Shown piece after piece: positions 1 through 7,800 of a stretch of DNA of 28,315 nucleotides (positions are counted from its first letter, which is position 1; each line of letters starts with the position of its first letter). The position numbers and the translations under genes were made by a program. Origin of the DNA: Bacteroidota bacterium (GTDB lineage: Bacteria; Bacteroidota; Bacteroidia; Bacteroidales; Prolixibacteraceae). The stretch is taken from NCBI GenBank assembly GCA_023412195.1, contig JAEYNZ010000085.1, positions 1-28,315 on the forward strand. The letters run 5' to 3'. A model generated the notes under the pieces. It had not been told where the DNA came from. It saw nothing but the letters and a program-made list of their open reading frames with translations, and ran no database searches.

Positions 1-6
1 TCCTAT

Positions 7-1833
7 CTACCATTGTAGCGGAATAGTATAACCTGTCTTGTCGAAGTCGCGAGTCATTTCACTCCATGAAGTAGGCGTGTTTCCAGACTTTATGGTTGGG
101 AAAGCTCTGAATGGAAGCTGAGGAATGTTCAGAGAAGTAGGAGTTTCTCTACCGAATAATATAATGTACTCACCTCCCGGAACTGTCGCCTTTTGAGGAG
201 CTGTCAGATCAGCAGGGTCAGCCTGCAGAAAACCATTCTTGTTATCACTTCCGAGACTTTGTGTGCTGAGAATAAGCCGGAGCCTGTTACCAGGCTTCAG
301 CCCATACTGAATAGGCTCCATTGCCATCTCGAAAACCTGCACTTTCCCAGGAGTTAAATACACATCCTTGTCGAGAAGTGGCCATGGCCATGAGGTTTTT
401 CCTTTTCTGTCTTTCCATGATGCCACCTTATCCAGTTGGCTCAAGCTTCCCAGCATTGCTCCTTTGGTAATCATTGTTGACTTTCCGTCGGGGGCTACAT
501 CATACAGCCTTGCAAGAACCACCATGTTAGTATTGATCGACTTTGCATAAAGCTTCAGGGAAAGAGGTCCTGCTATGGTCATTCCAGCCTTGATGACCTT
601 GCTTTCAAACTGAATTTTGCCGTCTTTTTCTTCTGGTTTACCCCAACGGAGAGAATTCTCGCTATCGCTTGCTTCTTTTTCGTCAAGGCTTCCATCTCCG
701 CCAAGAAACCACATCGTATAGGTGTCCACTGGTGGATAGATGTCAAGGTTGACCCATCTGTCGGTACCAACTTCATAAAGATGCAGAGGGGTAGAAGTGT
801 CTGTTAGTCCCGTGTCCTCTTCCTTAAGCCATGTGTCGAACCATTGAAGATAGACACCTATGTCCATTCCGATTCCATGCCCCCAGTCACCGATGATGAG
901 CTGATAACGTGGGGATATCTTCTGGTTTCTTTCCATAGGAAGGTTGATGTCGCGTCCATTCATGGCATTCTGGAAAGCCACATATCCACGAATAGCACCT
1001 GTTTCATTCAGGTCCTGCCATCCACCCCACTGGAGAACAGGGATTCCGTTTTCAACAATGTCTTTGCTCCATTCAATTGGAATACGGTCTTTCCAGAAGT
1101 CGCTGTCGTAAGCAGAATGACCACCTGCCCAGAAATCCTTGTCAAAAGCCTCAAAATGCTTCCCTGCTCCTTCGTTTCCTCCCATTGAATTCTTTGCTTG
1201 TGGACCATATCCCATCATCAGGACAGTCGGCAGCCCATTGTTGGTCCAGGCCTGACGGTATTGGGCTCCAAGACCTATGCTGGCCGCTAATATCGCTTTC
1301 AGCGGAGAATCCTTGCCCACTTTGGCTGCAGTAGCCAGTGCAAGCCCTCCAGGATAGGATGCTCCGAAGAATCCCACCTTGCCATTGCTGCCTTCAAGTT
1401 TGGCCGCCCAGTCAACAACAATCTTTCCGTCAAGTCCGTCACGGCTTGAGAACTGCTCAAGGATTCCGGTTGATTTTCCTGATCCGCGAGGATGAACCTG
1501 TGCGACAATATAACCATGTTCTGTCAGGAATGTATGTCTGAGACCTTCTACCCCTTCTCGATCGTATGGTGTGAATTCCACAAGCACAGGAAATCGGCCA
1601 TCTGCCCGCTTTCCCGTTTTAAGGTCGGTTGGGAATGAAGCCTTTGCTTCTAGCACAATGCCATCATCCATTGTAATTTGGAATCCTTTTACGATTTCAA
1701 ATCCATATTGAGCCGTTCCAGGCTGCCATCCGTTGTTTCCTGGATATTCATTTGAAGTTTGTCCTGTCACCCTGATTGTCGATAATGCCATAATGAGTAA
1801 GGCAGTAAGCGTTAATCTTTTCATTGTGTTCAT
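7..1833 (-). CDS. CocE/NonD family serine hydrolase (X-Pro dipeptidyl-peptidase-like), exported
   Basis: A 608-residue alpha/beta hydrolase of the CocE / X-Pro dipeptidyl-peptidase S15 family, expected to cleave ester or amide bonds outside the cytoplasm. The N-terminus has a basic start and a hydrophobic stretch (about residues 5-20), followed by TGQTSNEY, so it looks like a signal peptide. The nucleophile elbow GASYPG places the catalytic Ser at 159. The family's Asp fits GGWQD (Asp274) and the His fits GDWGHG (His319), so the triad appears intact. The oxyanion-side motif HPRGSGKS is present near residue 115. From about residue 370 to the end is a beta-rich region matching the PepX C-terminal jelly-roll domain. 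The length is typical of the family. ATG at 1833 is used; a second ATG three codons later (MKRL) is equally plausible. It appears to be a single gene with its own promoter. The true substrate cannot be read from sequence. Confidence 0.9.
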   Translation of the reverse strand: MNTMKRLTLTALLIMALSTIRVTGQTSNEYPGNNGWQPGTAQYGFEIVKGFQITMDDGIVLEAKASFPTDLKTGKRADGRFPVLVEFTPYDREGVEGLRHTFLTEHGYIVAQVHPRGSGKSTGILEQFSSRDGLDGKIVVDWAAKLEGSNGKVGFFGASYPGGLALATAAKVGKDSPLKAILAASIGLGAQYRQAWTNNGLPTVLMMGYGPQAKNSMGGNEGAGKHFEAFDKDFWAGGHSAYDSDFWKDRIPIEWSKDIVENGIPVLQWGGWQDLNETGAIRGYVAFQNAMNGRDINLPMERNQKISPRYQLIIGDWGHGIGMDIGVYLQWFDTWLKEEDTGLTDTSTPLHLYEVGTDRWVNLDIYPPVDTYTMWFLGGDGSLDEKEASDSENSLRWGKPEEKDGKIQFESKVIKAGMTIAGPLSLKLYAKSINTNMVVLARLYDVAPDGKSTMITKGAMLGSLSQLDKVASWKDRKGKTSWPWPLLDKDVYLTPGKVQVFEMAMEPIQYGLKPGNRLRLILSTQSLGSDNKNGFLQADPADLTAPQKATVPGGEYIILFGRETPTSLNIPQLPFRAFPTIKSGNTPTSWSEMTRDFDKTGYTIPLQW

Positions 1834-1844
1834 TTTATATAATG

Positions 1845-1852
1845 CAAATTTA
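1845..1852 (-). promoter_or_regulatory. Candidate -7 promoter element for the CocE-type hydrolase
   Basis: On the minus strand the bases read TAAATTTG, an exact match to the Bacteroidota -7 consensus TAnnTTTG. The element lies 11 bases upstream of the hydrolase ATG. A TTTG occurs upstream at a spacing of 14, shorter than the usual 18-20, so the -33 element is weak or absent. Confidence 0.4.
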
Positions 1853-1922
1853 AAATACTATTCAGACAAATCATAAAATAAGACTAAAATATTAAATATT
1901 AAGCCAATAGGAGATCTTCAGA

Positions 1923-2180
1923 TTAATCGATCGGGAATTCTGGCCCGAAATCTTTGGTGAAATAGTTGTCGTTGTAAACCAGGTATAAGTCGGAAAGCGG
2001 AGCAAGGTGCCATTGCAGTTTCGAGTTTATACTGAAGTTGTCGGTTGCTGTATTGTAACAATGTTGACCAGAAGATTTTTTTGCTGAAGATAACATCCAC
2101 TTTGGGCGTTACCAGCCAAAAATCTCCATCGGAATGGGGGGCAGGTAACCGAAGACTATTAAAGTTATTCGTAATAATTT
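1923..2180 (-). pseudogene. Frameshifted C-terminal remnant of a DUF5916-type outer-membrane protein
   Basis: No intact gene is here, but two overlapping minus-strand frames together read like the end of a DUF5916 (CBM9-like, beta-barrel) protein. The first frame, from about 2175, gives NNFNSLRLPAPHSDGDFW, then LVTPKVDVIFSKKIFW and STLLQYSN. The frame then shifts near 2050, and the second continues TDNFSINSKLQWHLAP and LSDLYLVYNDNYFTKDF to a TAA at 1923-1925. The motif series VDVxFSKKIF, QYSN, TDNFSINSKLQW and SDLYLVYNDN is how I remember the last strands of that family. The upstream several hundred residues are missing: the frame meets a TAA just inside the neighbouring DUF6508-like gene. 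This is a decayed tail, presumably left by a deletion or insertion. The family call rests on recalled motifs. Confidence 0.6.
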
Positions 2181-2181
2181 T

Positions 2182-2622
2182 TTACTGCTCCAAATGTAAT
2201 TGCTCTTCAATTGATTTTAATATTTTGAGGATTAATCCTGAGTTAAATGCATGAACAATTTCACCATCACAGAACCTGTCACTGCGAACGATCGCTGTTA
2301 TAATTTTACATTTTGTTGGTATATCAATTGAATTATAATTGAAATCATCATTATTAACGATCTTCCGTCCCTCATTCCATTTTCCCCAATTAAAATTAAT
2401 TATAACAGGTATTTCATATACAATTTGGTTGAACTGATGGACAATGGGAGATGCAACCCAAAATGGAATTTGAGTAAATCCTTTTTCATCCTTTTGGCCT
2501 CCATTAAGTTCACCAAATGAAGATGTCTTTTCAATGTCAGGTATTAAATCAAGCAGTGGCTTCCAATCCTCTTTCGCGTAGGAATTTATAATTTCCTTAT
2601 GATTTTCTTCAGTCAGCATCAT
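2182..2622 (-). CDS. DUF6508-like small protein
   Basis: A 146-residue soluble protein with no signal peptide or membrane segment. The C-terminal part, TAIVRSDRFCDGEIVHAF followed by NSGLILKILKSIEEQ, matches the pattern I associate with DUF6508: a conserved RxDRFC-G motif, then a G-x-I-x-x-I-L helix. The front half is acidic with aromatic residues (WKPLLDLIPDIE, GGQKDEKG, FWVASPIV, FNWGKW). The family has no established biochemical function. It starts at a double ATG; the first (2622) is used. Its stop abuts the DUF5916-type remnant, so it seems to sit where the body of that gene once was, which suggests insertion by recombination. The next minus-strand reading frames upstream are fragments. 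Confidence 0.6.
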   Translation of the reverse strand: MMLTEENHKEIINSYAKEDWKPLLDLIPDIEKTSSFGELNGGQKDEKGFTQIPFWVASPIVHQFNQIVYEIPVIINFNWGKWNEGRKIVNNDDFNYNSIDIPTKCKIITAIVRSDRFCDGEIVHAFNSGLILKILKSIEEQLHLEQ

Positions 2623-2648
2623 ATTCTTATTTTCTTTCTCTCAAGTTC

Positions 2649-2774
2649 CTAAAAGTTGCACTCCACACTTATTTCTTTTCCTAAAACTTCTGTTGCAGCA
2701 TTATAACCAACAATAAATACCTGGCAATCCAAGGGATTGCTATCACATACAATTTGAATATTCGTGTTTTTCAT
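2649..2774 (-). CDS. Short ORF, 41 residues, probably a truncated protein
   Basis: ATG at 2774 gives MKNTNIQIVCDSNPLDCQ, then VFIVGYNAATEVLGKEIS and VECNF, stopping at 2649. The first 30 residues look like a genuine folded protein start (alternating beta strands, VFIVGYNAAT). This resembles N-termini of small uracil-DNA-glycosylase-fold-like proteins that read VxVIGYNPAT, but the frame ends well before any domain could be complete. It overlaps the end of the upstream fragment (2743-2925) in a different frame. It is most likely a remnant, less likely a real small peptide. Confidence 0.3.
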   Translation of the reverse strand: MKNTNIQIVCDSNPLDCQVFIVGYNAATEVLGKEISVECNF

Positions 2775-2925
2775 TCACTTCAAGTCCTTCATCAGTTAGG
2801 TCAAATTCATTATGGAGATAAATAAATTTCACTTCAGAATTTTCTTGTTGACGGGTTATACATATTCCACCACCTTCACCGCCAATTACCAATACATCTT
2901 CTGTTTTATTTAGTACATTTATTTT
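2743..2925 (-). pseudogene. Start-less fragment in the same frame as the upstream gene
   Basis: Immediately after the TAA of the 157-residue gene (2926-2928), the same minus-strand frame stays open for 60 codons. It reads KINVLNKTEDVLVIGGEG, then GGICITRQQENSEVKFIY and LHNEFDLTDEGLEVNEKH, ending at 2743. There is no ATG near its beginning. The GGEGGG turn followed by charged beta strands looks like real protein, in the style of small immunity or SMI1/KNR4-like proteins, but I cannot name the family. It is either a decayed gene whose start was lost or the rest of a longer protein interrupted by the TAA. Confidence 0.35.
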
Positions 2926-3399
2926 TTATGGGTTTAACTCTCTGTTCCTCACATCAACAGGTACATCACAAATGTCCTCATTCTCATCATCATCTGATAC
3001 ATATTTCACAACAAGAATATCTTCCTTCAACTTGTCGTTCTTTATCAAAAAAACAGGAACACCATCACCATCTTCATCAAACCGAAATTGGGAACCTATA
3101 GCATAAACTGTATCCATTTCAGAATATTCCTCAATTTCCAGATTGGTATCAATATCAATTTCACCATCAATCAGGTCCATCCCAAAATCATAATTCGTTG
3201 ATTCACCAAGATCGTGGTAAACAGTTAGTCTTTGCATTGCCAAGGGATGGCCTTCAATAACATTAGCATAAAGTGGACTGGATTTATAATGAAAGGATTC
3301 TTCCCACTCTTTTTGAAGTTCAAAGATTATTTGGCCAGAATTGAAATGTTTGCCGTCGGGTGTAAAATCAGATTTGTTAAATGGTATGATAAGTTCCAT
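2926..3399 (-). CDS. Hypothetical acidic protein, 157 residues
   Basis: Not recognised. It is a soluble, strongly acidic protein with no signal peptide, membrane segment or cysteine cluster. Visible features are a predicted N-terminal strand (MELIIPFNKSDF), a central run of acidic residues (DLIDGEIDIDTNLEIEEY), a segment YAIGSQFRFDEDGDGVPV and an acidic tail (SDDDENEDICD). The size, acidity and position among gene fragments resemble immunity proteins of polymorphic toxin loci or SMI1/KNR4/YwqG-like proteins. No diagnostic motif supports that, and no toxin gene is visible nearby. The frame continues past the stop (see the fragment at 2743-2925). The ATG at 3399 is the only good start. Confidence 0.55.
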   Translation of the reverse strand: MELIIPFNKSDFTPDGKHFNSGQIIFELQKEWEESFHYKSSPLYANVIEGHPLAMQRLTVYHDLGESTNYDFGMDLIDGEIDIDTNLEIEEYSEMDTVYAIGSQFRFDEDGDGVPVFLIKNDKLKEDILVVKYVSDDDENEDICDVPVDVRNRELNP

Positions 3400-3679
3400 T
3401 TTGGTTTTATGTTTGAGAATAAAAGTAGCATTTTCAACCCAATTTTGAAAAAAAAAATTCAGAATTTCACTATCGGGACACAGGTCTCTGGATCATCCTC
3501 ATTGCTATCACGACCCACATCTCAGCATGAGGATTTTCTTCTTATGCAGGTCGGTAAGCATGCCTCTTTAGTGCAAAAATCCCTCAGTTCAAATAATGTA
3601 TGTACATTTTCGCACAGAAATAAAAATCTATAACAATTTCCAGCCCTCTAACCGGCACATAAATCTGCACACTTTTTCA

Positions 3680-3687
3680 TAAGTTTG
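3680..3687 (+). promoter_or_regulatory. Candidate -7 promoter element for the beta-barrel protein
   Basis: TAAGTTTG is an exact match to the Bacteroidota -7 consensus, 36 bases upstream of the ATG at 3724. No good TTTG lies 18-20 bases further upstream. The preceding 3400-3679 is AT-rich and I see no gene in it. Confidence 0.4.
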
Positions 3688-3723
3688 CAGTTTTTAAATC
3701 TAATCATCGTTTCAATAATTCAA

Positions 3724-4449
3724 ATGAAGAAGCATTATTTCTTAATTATTCCTCTATTGTTAAGCTGTATGAATATTTTTTCCCAGGAAAATAATTCTAA
3801 ATGGCGATTATACTTGAATTTTCAGGCAACAGATGCTACGATATTTAATGAAAATAAGCAAATCAGTCATTGGGCGCGTATTAAAAATGAAGAGAAATCA
3901 TCACCCAATCTTTCGCCGGGCATTCATGTTGAATATCTGTTAAGTAACCATATTTCTCTGCAATCAGGTTTGTCGGTTTCTGCCCTGAGTTCTGAATCAA
4001 TGTTAAATAATCCCGATACACTGGCCGTCAACTGGAGAGAAGTTCCCAGAAGACACTTCACTGAAACGGAGTTTAACATTTTGCAAGTACCGTTTGGGTT
4101 AAAATTACATTCGGGGCGGCAAAACCGAATGAAACCTTTTTTATTATGCGGGGTAAAGATTCATTCAGTATTAGATTACACATCGGTTACAACGGATACA
4201 TATTATGACGAAAGTAAACTATTGTATGATGGTAGTTTCGAAAAAAAAGAGTTCAACTTGTTTAGTTTTTCTCTGTTTGGCAGTGCAGGAATTGATTATG
4301 ATCTCAGCAATCGTTTTTTTATTGGAGCTGCAGCTATTTATAATCAAATGATAAAGGAAATCAAAGGCAGAGAGACTTTTGCGAATAATCACTATACAAT
4401 AGGCATGAATGAATATGGAGCCGCACTGAGGTTCGGATATATTTTCTGA
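3724..4449 (+). CDS. Outer-membrane beta-barrel protein (PorT/OmpA-barrel-like)
   Basis: A 241-residue exported protein. ATG at 3724 is chosen because it is followed directly by a textbook signal peptide (MKKHYFLIIPLLLSCMNIFSQ) with likely cleavage after SQ. An in-frame ATG 13 codons upstream would put hydrophobic residues before the basic start. The mature part is built of alternating hydrophobic and polar strands separated by polar loops (IHVEYLLSNHISLQSGLS, FGLKLHSGRQNRMKPFLL, FFIGAAAIYNQMI). It ends in a strand with a terminal aromatic residue (ALRFGYIF), as needed for insertion by the Bam complex. This matches the small outer-membrane beta-barrel families common in Bacteroidota. The specific role is unknown. 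It is a single-gene unit. Confidence 0.75.
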   Translation: MKKHYFLIIPLLLSCMNIFSQENNSKWRLYLNFQATDATIFNENKQISHWARIKNEEKSSPNLSPGIHVEYLLSNHISLQSGLSVSALSSESMLNNPDTLAVNWREVPRRHFTETEFNILQVPFGLKLHSGRQNRMKPFLLCGVKIHSVLDYTSVTTDTYYDESKLLYDGSFEKKEFNLFSFSLFGSAGIDYDLSNRFFIGAAAIYNQMIKEIKGRETFANNHYTIGMNEYGAALRFGYIF

Positions 4450-4608
4450 CCTAAAACCTATGCTCCTTTCTCATCAACAGGTCTTTCAACTTACAGGTGA
4501 AAAATACACTTATAAAAGAATAAGGAATTCCTACTTAAGTAAGGACTTATAGTTGTTTAGCAGATACATATGAACAATTCATTCTTAACACAACAATAAC
4601 AACCAATT

Positions 4609-4740
4609 ATGGAAATAAATCTTTATTTTCGAAGGAACTCAATGCTGAAGTTAAACCAAAATGTGACTTATGATAATCATGGTAATTTGTTCGGCCCTTA
4701 TGCTGATGCTGGTGTCGGTGATGTTGTATTTAAGTTATAA
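4609..4740 (+). CDS. Possible small ORF, 43 residues
   Basis: ATG at 4609 opens MEINLYFRRNSMLKLNQN, then VTYDNHGNLFGPYADAGV and GDVVFKL, ending at TAA 4738-4740. The second half has a plausible beta-strand and turn pattern (YDNHGNLFG). There is no clear ribosome binding site and no recognised family. An inverted repeat follows 10 bases after the stop. It may be a remnant of a longer gene or chance. Confidence 0.2.
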   Translation: MEINLYFRRNSMLKLNQNVTYDNHGNLFGPYADAGVGDVVFKL

Positions 4741-4750
4741 AGATTTAAAA

Positions 4751-4772
4751 CAGAATCAATAAACTGATTCTG
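4751..4772. repeat. Perfect inverted repeat, 8-bp arms
   Basis: CAGAATCA and TGATTCTG are separated by the 6-base loop ATAAAC. No T tract follows in either direction, so it is not a standard intrinsic terminator. It lies just after the small ORF. Confidence 0.45.
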
Positions 4773-4976
4773 ACAGAGAATGCCGAAAAATTTCTTTCAA
4801 ACGACCTGAGGTTTACCAACCTGAGAACCTATATCTTTGCAAATAATATTGCTACATTCCTATTGATTTTCCTGATAATAATTCATAAATTGTTGCTTAT
4901 TCCCGGTACACACCTATCTAAAGTAAAACTTGCACCTTGAGTGGTTTATTTAGTCGTACAATAATTTACTAAAGAT

Positions 4977-4982
4977 AGGAGG
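4977..4982 (+). promoter_or_regulatory. Strong Shine-Dalgarno sequence before the 862-residue orphan
   Basis: AGGAGG sits 8 bases before the ATG at 4991 and fixes that start. Bacteroidota genes generally lack such sites and most genes in this window do too, so it stands out. Confidence 0.75.
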
Positions 4983-4990
4983 CTCATCAA

Positions 4991-7579
4991 ATGTATTTCG
5001 AACTTCAGCTTTCTTCCAGTGTTTTTACCCGCATTGTACGTAACCGCCTAAAATCTGTCCCGCTGTGTGTTGACCGGCAACTGACCGATCCGGATGGCAA
5101 TCTCTTGGTGGTGGACCAGGTTGCTATCGGTGAAAGCACATGGATTCAGCGGGAGCAGACAATTGAAATGGTGAACGGTATTCCCACACCCAGAGACATT
5201 GCGACGCAGGTGGTTTGGATTTTGTCTCCTGCCAATCACTATCAGGTGACCGTACCCTTCCTCCAGGTGAAACAGGAAGTGATGATCCATCTGGTCAAAT
5301 TAACAGATCTTGAAGCCAATGGCCAGGATACAACAACAGCATTTAAAACCCTGACCATTTATCCTGTTTTCAACGTTTCACTTCAAGCTGCAAATCAAAC
5401 CCAGGGAGGTGGCCCCCTTACCCTTTCATATTCATTGGCGCATGTTGATTTCGGACTTCTGGGACTGGGGCTCTCTGTGACTCAGCGTGCTGAGATCCAG
5501 CAGTTCATTGGCGGCATAAAACTCCCTCCGACTACAGTTGACCTTGGCCCCCTCACTTCATTGCTTGAGCGCCAGGTGGCAGCAATCAATGCAGGCATTG
5601 CCTGCGATCCGTCTGGCTCATTTGTTTCACTCCGGGTAGATTTCGACATTTATGCCTCACCTGTTTCCCTGAACCGGGGATTCTTTGAAGCGGGGCCGGT
5701 AAATTTACTTTCAGACAAGGAGTGGGCGATGCTCATTGATGCAAATGTGCTTATACACGATGCCAGGTCAAAGGTTAAAGGTGCACTGGAAGCTGCTCCG
5801 AAGGTAAAGCTTCGATCCGGTCCCGTTGTAAGCTGGAATCCGGGTGGACCTGCTCTCCATATCAACGCGGGCATGGAATTGATGGATGCCTGTCCGTTCT
5901 TCGTCGACAACATCAACATGGATGTCAACGTGGATATAGATGCCGGGTTATCAGTTCCCACACCCAACACGCTGCGCCGGCATTTCCATCTGAATGGAGA
6001 GCCTTCAGATATAGGCGAAGAAATTGCCTGTGCACTTACCAGTGCTTTGCTGTGGCCCTTTGTAGGACCGGTGCTCCTTAAAGACGAAGACACAGGAAAA
6101 GGCCTCGGCGCTTATTTAGGAGGTCTGGCTGTGGGCCCATTGGGCATATTCATTGGCATTATAGCGGCCATTGAAACAAAAGGCCTGACTAAAGATATCT
6201 CACAACAGATGGGCAGCAACTGCAAAAAGCAGGACGATGAAAATTATGAATGTAATGACGTGTTGAACCTCGTTCTGTCATTAAGCCCGCCATACAACTC
6301 GCGGCTTGAACTGGAAACAGTTACAGGAGTATCGGAAGGACTCGTCTTATCCGGTACAATCAGCAATCTTCGCGACTTCTTCATGGGCAGTCTGGATTTC
6401 ATATATGTTAATCCATTTAAATGGCAGATCGCAGGCCGGTGCAGTGGCAATGGTCAAGGCAACTTTTCCATTGCAAACCAGGCTGAAATCACCGTGTCAT
6501 GCACCCCTCCGGCAGGAATGTGCAAAGCATATGTGCTCTCCGACCCTGAAAACGAATTTATGCTTACAGTCAGTGGCAATACTGTAAAAATCACCCCCCG
6601 CTTCAAGCCCTCTTATACAGCCAACCCCTATCCCTGCCGGGTAAGGGTTATTACGAACCGGGGTGTGCGCACCATCACACTGATGCCACCTGTTGCACGC
6701 ACCAATGAGGAAAACGAGCAGTTGGAAACTGCCAGGCTGCGTGCCATCGCCTCCTGCTACTATTGGGAAAGAATGTTTACGCCGGTAGAAAAGGTGCGCT
6801 GGCTACCCGATCCACCTCCTTATGACCGCAGGTTCATACAATTCTGGCAGATTGTAGTGCGGGGCCTGCAATTGGAAGACACCCTGCGGATATCGGTTAT
6901 GGAGGGTATAACTGTAATGACTGCCAGACCATCCCGTTCAGGAATTGCACATATGACCCTCATTTTCCCTGACAATAATGCACCGTCGGAGCTGTCGGTT
7001 GAACTCCGGAGAGAAGGAAGCGAGGAAACAGAACAAAAACCCGAGATGTCGGTACAACAGGTAGTTTTTGAACACCAGACTGCTTTACCAGTGCAGGGAC
7101 CAATACGTGCAATGAGGTTTGAAGGTAATTCTCTAAACCCATATTTGGTCATCGTGGATGAGGAGCAGAAAATGATGTGGGATTTAACTGTACCGCCCGT
7201 CCCGGCCCTGCTGCACTCTATCTCCCTGACGGAGGATCACAACAGGGATCATCTGATTATTGGCAACGGAAAGCGGATAGGTGATAAGCCAACGCTGAAT
7301 ACCCGGGGGGCATTAGAGCGGTTACAGGATCGTTTTGGAAATGCAGAAGCTGTTGGAAGTCCCCGTGTAGGCGGAATAAGGGAATCCCTATATGTTCGCA
7401 CAGCAGATGGCACCAGGCTCTTTGACATAACCAATGCTGAAGAGCCAAGAGAATTGCAGGTTTACGAAGGCCCCGCATGGAATGAGGGGGTTGCTTTGGG
7501 AGGAAAACTCATGGCCAGGTACAATCCCGAATCGAAATTAGTTGATATCTTTTGTGCTACCGTAAAAAAAATAATATAA
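4991..7579 (+). CDS. Large orphan protein, 862 residues, cytoplasmic or non-classically exported
   Basis: Not recognised. There is no signal peptide or lipobox. Residues 1-120 look like a beta-rich domain (repeated strand patterns, VTVPFLQVKQEVMIHLVKL). Residues 121-345 mix beta strands and amphipathic helices, with several Gly/Pro turns and paired motifs such as LRVDFDIYASPV and LHINAGMELMDACPFF. Residues 372-394 are a glycine-rich hydrophobic stretch (AYLGGLAVGPLGIFIGIIAA) that could insert in a membrane. It is flanked by an acidic, Cys-containing segment (CKKQDDENYECND). Residues 430-570 look like two further beta domains with cysteines, and the C-terminal 250 residues have beta-propeller-like strands (SLYVRTADGTRLFDIT). 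Overall this could be a lipid-binding (TULIP-like) or secreted multi-domain protein, but that is a guess. The gene is visibly more GC-rich than its neighbours and has a strong Shine-Dalgarno site, which suggests horizontal transfer. It has no operon partner. Confidence 0.8.
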   Translation: MYFELQLSSSVFTRIVRNRLKSVPLCVDRQLTDPDGNLLVVDQVAIGESTWIQREQTIEMVNGIPTPRDIATQVVWILSPANHYQVTVPFLQVKQEVMIHLVKLTDLEANGQDTTTAFKTLTIYPVFNVSLQAANQTQGGGPLTLSYSLAHVDFGLLGLGLSVTQRAEIQQFIGGIKLPPTTVDLGPLTSLLERQVAAINAGIACDPSGSFVSLRVDFDIYASPVSLNRGFFEAGPVNLLSDKEWAMLIDANVLIHDARSKVKGALEAAPKVKLRSGPVVSWNPGGPALHINAGMELMDACPFFVDNINMDVNVDIDAGLSVPTPNTLRRHFHLNGEPSDIGEEIACALTSALLWPFVGPVLLKDEDTGKGLGAYLGGLAVGPLGIFIGIIAAIETKGLTKDISQQMGSNCKKQDDENYECNDVLNLVLSLSPPYNSRLELETVTGVSEGLVLSGTISNLRDFFMGSLDFIYVNPFKWQIAGRCSGNGQGNFSIANQAEITVSCTPPAGMCKAYVLSDPENEFMLTVSGNTVKITPRFKPSYTANPYPCRVRVITNRGVRTITLMPPVARTNEENEQLETARLRAIASCYYWERMFTPVEKVRWLPDPPPYDRRFIQFWQIVVRGLQLEDTLRISVMEGITVMTARPSRSGIAHMTLIFPDNNAPSELSVELRREGSEETEQKPEMSVQQVVFEHQTALPVQGPIRAMRFEGNSLNPYLVIVDEEQKMMWDLTVPPVPALLHSISLTEDHNRDHLIIGNGKRIGDKPTLNTRGALERLQDRFGNAEAVGSPRVGGIRESLYVRTADGTRLFDITNAEEPRELQVYEGPAWNEGVALGGKLMARYNPESKLVDIFCATVKKII

Positions 7580-7800
7580 TTCCACGCTGGTGCAGAAAGC
7601 TGTCGGGGTACAGAGATAGACATCTGTTGCAAACTGAGATACACCTGCAGGACGGGGAAGCAACAGCACGGTAAAGCCTCGTTCAATAAGATGAGTTTAA
7701 ATTCGGCAGGCTGTCCTGATGCAAAACAGTTCACTACCTCAGTAGCCAAAATCTGGCACACTGAAGTATCCAAATGAAAAAGAGTGGATATGAAATGAAA

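Larger units (their letters stand above)
4450..4990. other. 540-base AT-rich gap
   Basis: No gene of normal size is visible. The stretch holds a 43-codon plus-strand ORF (4609-4740), an 8-bp perfect inverted repeat (4751-4772), a TATCTTTG sequence near 4831 that could be a -7 promoter element for the following gene, and a strong ribosome binding site at its end. The rest is low-complexity AT-rich DNA. Confidence 0.5.

Noticed and set aside
844..1188. 114-codon plus-strand frame opposite the CocE-type hydrolase
   Set aside because: The minus-strand hydrolase has an intact catalytic triad; this frame is its shadow.
3232..3633. 133-codon plus-strand frame opposite the acidic orphan
   Set aside because: Mostly antisense to the 157-residue gene, with Phe/Lys-rich composition and no start signal.
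7462..7773. 103-codon minus-strand frame at the orphan's 3' end
   Set aside because: It overlaps the end of the 862-residue gene and lacks protein-like composition.
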